From the NCBI RefSeq assembly GCF_030272615.1, contig NC_081406.1:165583521-165647520 (forward strand): DNA of 64,000 nucleotides, given 5' to 3'. The translations under genes and the position numbers were made by a program. Positions 46,464-55,392 of this stretch are shown here, piece by piece. The stretch comes from Cryptomeria japonica. Its lineage: Eukaryota > Streptophyta > Pinopsida > Cupressales > Cupressaceae. How positions within the stretch are numbered: position 1 is the stretch's first letter; every line of letters starts with the position of its first letter. The notes under the pieces were generated by a model. The model was given only the letters and a program-made list of their open reading frames with translations, was not told the origin of the DNA and did not search any database.

Positions 46464-47605
46464 TGTTGGAATCGAGGAACACTGAGAGGAGGGTGAATAT
46501 GTGTTCTGCAATTTTTAACATTCTTAATCTGATTCTTCAACCACTTAGTGCAATTGAACAAAAGAAAGATGCAAACACATAAAGAAAATATACACAACAC
46601 CATAACACCAGGATTTTTACGTGGAAAACCAGTTAAGGGAAAAACCACGATGGGATTGAGACCCACAATATTAATATACTGTGTTAGAAGTATAAAAATA
46701 TTACATAAGGGGAGTGCACATGCATTCAGGCACACTGCCTAGAGCTCACTGCTCAAATATACAATAAGGGCTACAACCGCAGAAGGCTCACTACCTTATA
46801 AGAAGACTCACTATCTTACAAAATGATTACAAATAATAATTGAAATGTCTAAATTGACAAACAACATCTACAAATGCCAAAATATAGTTTCGGTTAAGCA
46901 CAAATACACAATCTTACTCAATTCTGCTATACTACTCTGTTATGATATTATGATGTATTTCAGAGCTCAAATCCTACACAAGTGCACATGAAACTACACA
47001 CAATCGCTCATAAAAATTTTCCACCTAACCACCAATTACTAAAATTATCATATTGATCGATCTTATATCTCTACATAATCAATTTAGGTCTTCATCATGT
47101 TGGCTTCAAGAACAATTTACAAATGATGAAATGTGTATACCAAGTTGGCTCAATCCAAAATCAAATGCATATGCAAACCAAAAAGAATTGTTGACACACT
47201 TCCCATATGCTAGCTAAACATCCTCGAACACACAAACAATCACCAAAATGGATCCGCATAATCCACACAATAAATATCCACAAGTTACTGCTAATGAACA
47301 TTGTTCTAACTAAAAACCTATATACCGAATTATCCAACTTACTCAAAGATCAATAACAAAGGCCACAAACCTAGAATAAGGTAGATAACACTTCCACAAT
47401 TCTTCTTTCAGATCCGCAACACAAAATATCCAACCAGAACGAACTGCCAACCAAAACATTGTACACTACCAAATGACCTATTCTATCTCACTAGACCTCA
47501 ATGTTCCTTCTAGTATGATCAAATCATTAACTGTCGATGTGATATCTAACACCAGTTGCCATCGATGACAAGATCTGAACATCAATGCAATGTGTCTTGC
47601 CAATA
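46464..47605 (-). repeat. Copia-C 5' LTR
   Basis: Direct repeat of 32437-33572. The end reads tgttggaatcgaggaacact on the plus strand, and the start on the coding strand TATTGGCAAGAC (the first base pair mutated from TGTTGGCAA). It contains acgtggaaaaccagttaagg near 46619. Confidence 0.9.
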
Positions 47606-48140
47606 GAATCCATTCACCAAGTTTTTCAGTTCACATTTGAAACCCCAATTTTCATCATGTACTATTTATTGACATGAGTAAAAGATGTCCATTCCCTTAA
47701 CCCATTTTAAAAAGAAATCCCTTTCTTTTAAAGGGGTCATCGAATCATTCCATTCTTGATTATCTAAGAAGAGAGAAACTACTCTATCCTTTTCTGTTTG
47801 AATACTCATGTTAGGATTGTAGTCCATTTTCAACACTTTTTTTTGGCCTCCATTCCTTGGCACTAACCTACTTCCACGCATCACTTGGCCCCTCTGATAG
47901 GTTGTCATATATTGAAAAAAGTGTTGAAAACTACCTCGATCTTAAGCGACTCAGTTGTTAGAGATCTCCTTCATTTCATTGGTTGCCATAAGTAGCCCTT
48001 TTGTTATGATCCTCCCAAACCTAACTTGGTCATTTCTAGGTAGAGAATCTATGTTCCTTTGGATTCCAACCTTGACCCTTGTATTGATCTACCCCAAAAT
48101 ATCTCCTTGGTTGTATTCCTAGCATCCTTTTCATAGCCAT
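47606..48140 (-). pseudogene. LINE-A ORF1, N-terminal part
   Basis: I take ATG at 48140 (MAMKRMLGIQPRRYFGVDQY) as the start because a positively charged N terminus follows. Pieces continue as MTTYQRGQVMRGSRLVPRNG at 47850-47908, SIQTEKDRVVSLFLDNQEW and LKERDFFLKWVKGMD near 47690-47740. The frame then runs to 47606, where Copia-C starts; it resumes at 32436 in the DUF4283-like domain. Several stops are present. Confidence 0.65.
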
Positions 48141-48639
48141 GATGTAAAATTACAAGTCTTAATTTTTTGTATTATAAAAACAAGATAATTTAAATTAATT
48201 TGCATATGCTCGCATTCATCTAGATGTTGACAACAAATGTATTGTATGTAATCATCTTTTAAGTTGCATTCATTTGTATTCAATTATTTTCACATCTCAC
48301 AATCAATTGACTTTTATTGTAAATAATTACTCTAAAGAAAAATAATTTCCATTCTTTTGCATTTTTTTTCTTCCATCGATATATCACCCGACCTATACCT
48401 TTCTATTAGTGTAATCATTGCACTTATTTTTGGTGTAAGTGCTAGTGTAATAGAAGGTAATTTAAGGCTACATCCTTGCCCATGAAGATAAATAATTCAA
48501 ATTCTTAAAAGAAAGATATTGTAACCTTCAAATTTTAAGTGGTGGATAATTTGTTCTCTTGAAAAAGGGGTTACAGGGTTGATCAATACACAAAATAATA
48601 CATTGCAAAATACTTGTCGAGGATAGGTTGAAATGTATT
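48141..48639. other. Spacer with a possible SINE fragment
   Basis: AT-rich, no gene. At 48538-48590 the phrase ggtggataatttgttctctt then gaaaaaggggttacagg resembles the 5' half of the SINE at 49630, but the B box is poor and no tail or target duplication was found. Confidence 0.4.
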
Positions 48640-48870
48640 ATGGTTCAGTCATCTAGCTGCCCTTTTTGTAAGTGTGTTGAAAGAATGAAACACATTTTTT
48701 GAGATTGCGTATATGCTAAAAAATAGTGGTATGTTGTGTTTGAAAAATTCTTTGCAATTTTCAATCATGATCTTAATTGGAAAGAAGCCATTTTGGACTT
48801 TGGAATGCATAATAATGTTGTTATAGATTCTATTAAACAAGTTATTCTTAAAAATATTAAGAATTATGTG
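48640..48870 (+). pseudogene. LINE C-terminal zinc-finger relic (zf-RVT type)
   Basis: The plus frame reads SSCPFCKCVERMKHIF, stop, DCVYAKK, stop, WYVVFEKFFAIF, then NWKEAILDFGMHNN and ends NIKNYV*. This is the pattern C-P-x-C ... E-x-x-x-H-x-F-x-x-C with following W that closes the polymerase part of plant LINEs. It is on the opposite strand to LINE-A, so it is a separate small relic. The sequence to 49.2 kb may be its 3' end. Confidence 0.7.
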
Positions 48871-49196
48871 TAAATTTTTGCATGTTTACACGCCTACTCA
48901 GTGTAGTATGCATGATATATGGCTGTCACAGATATTGGTATTTCTCAGCTATTGGTATTTTTGACTGTGCTCATGACAATAATTTTGTAATCTGTTCTTT
49001 TTTTTATTCTTTCTTGGCAACTTGTTGGTTGCCTTTTTTATGTAACTCTTTTGATTGCTATTTCTTGTGGGGAACTCCCCATCGGAATTCAGGAGTCTCA
49101 CGCCTAAAAAAGTTTCACTCTGCTGGAAAAGTTTCTTATTATTGTTCACTTGACTGGAAAAGTTTGTTACCGGTAACCTTTACATATATTGAATAA

Positions 49197-49615
49197 TGTT
49201 GGGGATTACCATTTATATACCTTAGTAATATGCACCGATTTGGGAACTACCATTCATATACCTCAGTAACGTGCTTCAATGCATTAAGCCACTATTATGG
49301 TATCTTTTTTATCAATATAATAGTTAGAAATAATTTTTCAGTTACCTTTATCCAATTTAATTTAATAATATAAAATTTGAATAATATAATAGAGATAAAT
49401 TAATAACATAATTTAATATAAAATATTATTTGTATATTAATAAAAATAATATAATATTTAAAATAAAAAAAAGTAGTGAGTAAAATATTAACAATAATAT
49501 GATAAAAAATAATTCAATACTAATGATAAATAATAAGAATAATATAGTTATTTTTACATTAATAATATAATATTAATATTTTTTTCATAAATATTATTAA
49601 ATTTATATTATAATC
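49197..49615. other. AT-rich spacer
   Basis: No gene. A short direct repeat (accatttatataccttagta / accattcatatacctcagta) lies at 49207-49270. From 49370 the sequence is almost only A and T with taat and ataata runs. Confidence 0.6.
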
Positions 49616-49629
49616 AATATAAATATCTT

Positions 49630-49759
49630 GTACAACTTGAGTTGGTCTAGTGGTGGAGAACTTGTTCTCTTGAAAGAGAGGTCACAAGTTCAAATCCCAC
49701 AAGGGGGTAGTGTGTGTACATCTTATCGGCTTTGGCCCATTACCAATAAAATAAAATAA
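49630..49759 (+). mobile_element. tRNA-derived SINE with 14-bp target duplication
   Basis: The 5' part has an RNA polymerase III A box (tggtctagtgg, 49643-49653) and B box (ggtcacaagttcaaatccc near 49681), as in a tRNA gene. A short body ends with ttaccaataaaataaaataa, an A-rich tail. The flanks aatataaatatctt at 49616-49629 and 49760-49773 are identical. It would be copied by LINE machinery; the 3' end ttaccaat is the same as the 3' end of LINE-B (attaccaatt near 50180, minus), which may explain its mobilisation. Confidence 0.88.
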
Positions 49760-49773
49760 AATATAAATATCTT

Positions 49774-50156
49774 AAATACATTTATCTAAAGAAATATCAT
49801 AATATATTATTTTATTTTGTAATATTTTTTCTTTTGTAATACAAATTCTCAATTTTAATTTTTAAAATTTATTTATTTATATCTACTTTGTTATATTTAA
49901 ATTTTAAACTCCTTATCATTATTTCAAAATATATTTTTTAACTGAATAAATTATTTTTAATGTCTACTATTAATTAATATTATTAGTTTGACATATAAAT
50001 GGTTGTCAAATTTAACCTAAATGGTAGTTGATAAAATTAGCACGCTCCACCCCTCGTTGTCATTATAGAATGCCTCTCCACATTAATTAAATTAATAGTA
50101 ATACAATTAAGTTCATGTTTTATATTAAATTATACTTTTATTTTATTTTATTTGAT
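49774..50156. other. AT-rich spacer
   Basis: No gene or structured repeat recognised; long runs of taatattatt type. Confidence 0.6.
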
Positions 50157-50170
50157 ATGATTCTATTATA

Positions 50171-51963
50171 TTTTTTTAATTGGTAATAGTATATTTTATT
50201 AATTAAAGGAAAGTTTACATAGTAACTAAAAGAGAGCACCAAACCACCCATCAAAAAGCATCCAGAAAACCACCATCTAAACCACCCTACAGTTCAAAAA
50301 CCACCCAAATACCCATGCAAAACCCACCCTCCAAAAAACTACAAAGTCCTCGAGCATGCAAAATTTAATCGATACAGTATCTCAAAATTAAATAGGGTAT
50401 ATGCATTTTTATCACAGTCTGTCAAAAATCTAAAAACGCTAAACTGGGATTAACCCCACAAGCCAAAAGCAAGAAAGAGTGTCATTGATAGAGAAAACTG
50501 AAATCTACGTGGAGGAAATACTAGGGCTCATTCGCCTTGCTTCTTCCAGTGCCCTCGCCTCCTCAATGGTTTGTTGCAGTTCCGCTTCTACCTCCATTAA
50601 ATCTACAAACACCTTTAGTGCTTCCTAGCCGATACGAGCCTCCCCTCTAAAATGTGCCTTTGTTTTGTCATCTCACCACCTCACAAAGGGGGTGTAATTC
50701 TCCTCAACCACTTGGTGAAAATTCTCAATCCCTTCACACAAATCAAAACCCGCACCAGGAACAACCCACTCGAAAATTGACTCCATACCTAGACGATAAT
50801 CCTCCAGGACAATGGCATTCTCCAATTCCAATCCCTGCGTGCCAAGATAAGAGAGTACACATCCATGTTAGTTCTATAACGATGCTCCACCACCCCAATG
50901 GATTCCCCCAATATCCTCTTCACACACTTCACCAACCTTTCATCTCTAAAGAGAAACATACCATTCAGCCTCCTCTCTTAGATATGTCCAAGAAATGGAC
51001 AAAGTTGCTTCTTAGTTTTCAAAGTAAAATTCACTTCCATTTCTGAAATGGTAGTGTAGTTACCTCCACCAACCTTATCCAGTAATTAAGTTCACCCCAT
51101 GCCTATCAAAAAATCAAGAAAGTGGCAATGGAAATACCATAAACCAAAGGCATTCGAAATTAAACCCATACAAACACCATTAAAGAGATGCACCACAATT
51201 TGTCGCCCTTCTAGCCAAGATGGTAGATTTCACATGCTTTCCAAGGTGGTGAATAAATCCAACACATTAAAGAATCGTACCTACCACAAGGAATTTAAAC
51301 ATTCTTCCAACTGATATCTCCTAAAATCTCCAAACATTAATTCAACTTGCATGAAAAGTCATTCTCCACTCTTTCTGCACAAAGATCGGTATCTAGTGCT
51401 CTCAACATCACTTCAACCATTAAGACCAAAATCGTCAGCTGCCAACTAAGTAGTCCAGTTGACTTCCTCATCTACACTACCCCACCAACGAGTTGCAAAA
51501 GGGTCCAACTCACATGCCACACTGGACAAAAAATCAGCCACCCCATTTCTTGCCCTTCTTATATGTGAAACTCAAAAATCTCAAAAAGCCCATAAATTTG
51601 AACTGATAACTGAAATTGTTTTACTAATGCTCCATCTTGGAGAGGAACCCTTCGAGATTGCATTAACAATAATTTTGGAATTTCCTTCTAAATAAACCTT
51701 CAGATTACTAGCCAGCTCGACCACAAGAAAAGCTACTTGAGCCTCTGCCTCATTATTAGTTCTATTCTGCAATCTTTGAACTCCTTTAATTAAAATATTA
51801 CCTTTTGCATCACAAGAAACACAACCTGCACTTGAGATTCTCGGATTGCCTCTCGACGCCCCATCAAAATTTACTTTAACCCACCCTTGCTCCGACTTAG
51901 CCCAAACACTATCCTAACCCCCACCATCACTAAGATTAACCTTAGAAAGCCCATGAATGAGCC
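50171..51963 (-). mobile_element. LINE-B: 5'-truncated LINE with RNase H
   Basis: The 14 bases atgattctattata occur at 50157-50170 and 51964-51977. Next to the left copy is a T7 run (poly-A on the minus strand), preceded by ATTACCAATTAAAA. The body holds the C-terminal RNase H region and further coding-like sequence. Poly-A, 5' truncation and a long target duplication are the standard marks of LINE insertion. Confidence 0.9.
50500..51930 (-). pseudogene. LINE-B RNase H and C-terminal extension
   Basis: The RNase H (RVT_3 type) starts near 51890 with KVNFDGASRGNPRIS, then TNNEAEAQVAFLVVELASN and LEGNSKIIVNAIS at 51650-51750, keeping the D, E and a changed D (GNS for GDS). After it the strand stays coding-like for almost a kilobase: KTKKQLCPFLGHI near 51010, RDERLVKCVKRILGE near 50930, LEDYRLGMESIFEWVVPGAG near 50760-50800, and EALKVFVDLMEVEAELQQTI ending near 50530. 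This extension has no family I know. Several frameshifts and stops occur. Confidence 0.7.
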
Positions 51964-51977
51964 ATGATTCTATTATA

Positions 51978-52970
51978 TTTTCAATTATAAGAGTCCAATT
52001 AACTTATGCTTAAGTTTAGGTATCATTAATGTAAAATAATAATATAATATAAAAAATTATAAATCTACTATAATATTAATATAAAATAATAAAAATTAAT
52101 ATAATATAATATCATTTAAGGGTAAAATTTAGTGTAGGGTTGCCTAATTTTATTAAAAAGTAATATAATAATATAATGTAATATAATATCACTTAGGGTT
52201 AAACTTTGGTTCATAGCTAGGTTTGTAGTAGAGATAAGATCACAATAATAATTTTATTTTAGAAATACATCAGAGTTAAGATTAGGTTAGGATTAGGGTT
52301 CACATTGTTTAACAAATATTACAATTAAAGTGATGCTAACAATTATAATTAAGGTTCGGTAAGGGTTATGATTTACTTAGGGTTAAATCATTGTTATTTA
52401 ATCTAAATCTTATATTTTTACATCAGAATATAAATTAATAATATTGTTGTATTTAGGTTAGGGTTAGGGTGATATAATAAATTAACTTATATTGTGAGAT
52501 CTATTTCCTTTGTTTTTTTCTTTCTTCATCTCGAATCCAAAATGATACTATAATTCTTATATGGTTTTAACCTTTAAAGTAAGAAAAAATAATCTTAACA
52601 TAAATGTAATTTTTTGAAAATTTCTAAAGCAAAATTAAAAAAATTGATAGTTATTATATACTATTCAATTATCTATAATTTACATTAAATTACATGAGTT
52701 TTCTATATTTATTTATATTGGACATTTTGAACTAAAATTTTACATTTTATTTATCTAATTATTAACTCTTTAAATATTATAATTATTAGACTTAAAAAGT
52801 TATCAATAATAGTAATAATACTAACATTACCAAAATATTCAAATCATTGAGATTATTAACTTTTTGGAGGAAAACTATATTGGATGACATAGCTGCTATT
52901 GACTATATACTCATTGTAATATCATTAAATAGATTCTTTCTTTAATATTACTTTTACTTAAAGTTTTTTT
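51978..52970. other. AT-rich spacer with telomere-like TTAGGG motifs
   Basis: No gene. Between 52110 and 52480 the phrase ttagggt or close variants recurs (cttagggtta at 52191, attaggttaggattagggtt near 52270, cttagggtta at 52376, ttaggttagggttagggtga near 52455), set in AT-rich DNA with repeated aatataatataat. Confidence 0.6.
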
Positions 52971-53300
52971 TTGGGGCAAAAGTGGTAAGCCACTAATATA
53001 TTAATTTTTAAATAAGAGTACAAAAACTAGTTCAAAGTGTGACCCAAGAGGAAAGAGCCAGTATAAAAACCTCTAGTTAAAGGCCCAAAATACAACATAT
53101 CAACCTAACTAAAGAAAGAAGGAAATATTATAGTTGATGCGCTTTGTTTTTGCAAGACTAAAAACTAGAGGGGAGCAAGAGATTTATACAATTATCTCCA
53201 ATAGCCTCTAATATAGAACATATTATAGAACCAGAATTAACTTCGCATGGACAAAAGTAGGAATCCATAAAATATATAAAAACTAGTAAGGGCCCACATG
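52971..53300 (-). mobile_element. Possible LINE 3'-end fragment
   Basis: On the minus strand the segment ends ATATTAGTGGCTTACCACTT TTGCCCC followed by nine A residues, like the 3' end of a poly-A retroelement. No target duplication was found and no protein is recognisable. A plus-strand 84-codon frame at 53298-53552 next to it (EEQGQEENVVSEVNF) has no family I know. Confidence 0.35.
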
Positions 53301-53699
53301 AGTAGCCATGAAGAACAAGGCCAAGAAGAGAATGTGGTGAGTGAAGTGAACTTCACACCAAAAAAACATGAGGAGTTGGCATTTCATGATGAAACCAACC
53401 ACTATATTGAACTTTCCAAAAAAGACTTCATAACATTGGCATTGAGAATAGGGTCACCATCATTGGATTGCAAAGCAGAAATCTGGCATCATAAACCCAA
53501 AATTGTCATTTCTTGGGTCTTCTTTTTACCAAGCAAATATTTTCATGTTTGATTGAAAATTATTCTTTCATGGGGATTTTGCCCTCCTTAGGGACATCAA
53601 GGGACATAACACCGTCGATGTGTTGTGCGGCTCTATCAACCTTTGCAAGATAAGGGGAGTTTGTCGAAGTGGAGCCAACAAGAACATACCTCGAAATTG

Positions 53700-54600
53700 G
53701 TGGTATGCAGATAGTTGAGTTTAAATCCGCATACGTTTAAAATTTAGTTTACTTTTTTTTTTCAAATCTAGTTTACTTATATTGTACACAATTAATCTTA
53801 ACAAACACAATTTTCATCTCCTATATTTTCATAATTGGAACATTATGTTGAGCTATGTGGTTTTTGATGCAAATATATATGACAATGCTAAGGTATAATT
53901 TTAAGTACTTGTTGGACTATCATTACACAAATATTTTGAAGTGACAACTATATGAAAAAACTTACTTGGTATTTACTACATACTCTTTGTAATACCCTTC
54001 ATAGAATCATCTTTACAATATTAATGTTATTGAATATTACTTAGTGTGATAAAAATACATGACACATACATATTTGTAGATAGTTGAGTTTAAATTTGCA
54101 CTTAATGTTACTTTTACTTAATATTACTTGGTGTAATATGTGTGTTTTCATGATTGAAACATTATGTTGAGCTATGTGCTTTTTGAAACAAATATATATG
54201 ACAATGCTAAGGTATAATTTTAAGTACTTGTTGGACTATCATTACACAAATATTTTGAAGTGACGACTATATGTGAAAACTTGGTATTTACTACATACTC
54301 TTTGTAATACCCTTTATAGAATCATCTTTACAATATTAATTTTATTGAATATTACTTAGTGTGATAAAACTATATGAAACATACATATATGCAGATAGTT
54401 GAGTTTAAATCTGCACTTAAATTATATATGTCATGTTTTTTGTTATGCAAAAACAATAGCCAAATGATCGCACAACTTGCCAATTCAAACTAAATTCCAT
54501 TCGTTCAAATTTAGTTTCCTTTTTTTTTCTTCAAATCCAATGGACTTATATTGTACACAATTACTCTTAAAAAACATAATTTTCATCTCCTACATTTTCT
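53700..54600. repeat. Tandem duplication, period about 319 bp
   Basis: attatgttgagctatgtg starts at 53842 and 54161, and about 260 bases match closely (gacaatgctaaggtataatt, ttgttggactatcattacac). agatagttgagtttaaat occurs three times (about 53709, 54078, 54392), and cttatattgtacacaatta twice (53777 and 54545). So two full and two partial units are present. No coding sequence. Confidence 0.88.
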
Positions 54601-54987
54601 TGGTCCTCCAAATAAATTTGACAAACTATATTTGACTATCGGCTTAACCATTGCACCTCGTTGGGGTGAAAATGCCAGTTCTTAATAAAATGTCTTTTCT
54701 AAGATTTTGATGAGATGTCTTTTTCTAAAACTTCCTGAAATGACACGTGTTACTTTTTGAAGCCTGAAACTTTCAACTTGCCATGGAAAATAAGAAAAAG
54801 TGATTGGGGGTGAACAAGTGGCTTTTATTAGTTCCTTCCATAGGCACGATATTTATGCATTTATGCAATCTAATTGTTTGATTATTTTAGCCAATCACTC
54901 TAAAAAATTAAAAAAATTAAGCAAAACTCTATAGTCTAAATTTATTTTATATTTTGTATAAAATCAATTATTTGTACATTCAATATA

Positions 54988-55060
54988 TTAAGGGTATGTG
55001 CACAAAGATGGTGGTCAGAAAAGTGGACACCACCCAAAAAAAACATGGAAAAACAAGCAG
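54988..55060 (+). other. Candidate left end of a DNA transposon
   Basis: At 54988-54991 there is TTAA followed by gggtatgtgcacaaagatgg and an imperfect inverted pair ggtggtc / gacaccacc (55011-55038). It lies just outside the CG-rich repeats upstream of gene A. The matching right end would be outside the window, so this is only a suggestion. Confidence 0.2.
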
Positions 55061-55089
55061 CGTGTACGTGGTTTTAAAATTTGAAATTC

Positions 55090-55275
55090 TCGCGTACGCG
55101 CTTAGGTTTGTTCTTCCCGAGCCTAGAGAAGATAGCGCGTATGCGCTGCTTTTAGGAAAATGAGCACGTATGCGCTATGATTAGGAAAATGAGTGCATAT
55201 GCGCTGCTCATAGGAAAATGAATGCGTACATGTTAATAATCCAAATATAACTGCATACGCGGTGCTTGATAAAAA
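55090..55275 (+). repeat. ~30-bp CG-rich repeats upstream of gene A
   Basis: The core gcgtatgcgctg and variants recur at 55136, 55166, 55196 (tgcatatgcgctgc), 55222 (atgcgtacatg) and 55252 (tgcatacgcggtgc), each followed by ttaggaaaatga or similar; a related cgcgtacgcgctt lies at 55091. CpG-rich motifs stand out in AT-rich DNA and end about 120 bases before the start codon of gene A, so they may be promoter or transposase-binding repeats. Confidence 0.85.
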
Positions 55276-55392
55276 ACATTTTAAAAAAAAAATTGGGTCT
55301 CATTTACCCATGAATAGCGCATTTTTAACTTCGTTTTTTCCCCATTTCCTCTCCTAAACCATAAATGGGGTGCTAGATTTGTCCTCCAAGCT

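Larger units (their letters stand above)
32437..47605 (-). mobile_element. Copia-C: large non-autonomous copia-type LTR element
   Basis: Direct LTRs at 32437-33572 and 46464-47605 start TGTTGGCAA and end CCAACA on the minus strand. A primer site and a polypurine tract flank the internal part. Flanking bases gaaga and gaatc agree at three of five positions, and taking the element out restores the LINE-A ORF1 frame. The internal region has a gag-like coiled-coil/zinc-knuckle ORF, then an orphan gene in three pieces; no protease, integrase or reverse transcriptase motif was found. The orphan gene is split by Copia-D (40100-43729) and by a segment at about 35.1-39.66 kb. Confidence 0.8.
24600..48150 (-). 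mobile_element. LINE-A: L1-type non-LTR retrotransposon split by two insertions
   Basis: Minus-strand order is ORF1 (48140-47606 then 32436 to about 31.0 kb) and ORF2 (endonuclease 30992-30488, then 27629 to about 24.6 kb: endonuclease end, reverse transcriptase, zinc-finger domain). Copia-C (32437-47605) interrupts ORF1 and an unclassified segment (27630-30487) interrupts the endonuclease. Without the insertions the element is about 5.5 kb, normal for a plant L1. I could not define a poly-A tail or target duplication at the outer ends. Confidence 0.85.

Noticed and set aside
49640-49700. A tRNA gene
   Set aside because: The A and B boxes are present, but there is no cloverleaf with an acceptor stem, and the A-rich tail and target duplications show a SINE.
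50654-51695. Plus-strand frames of up to 130 codons
   Set aside because: They are antisense to the LINE-B RNase H and its extension, which show real domain motifs.
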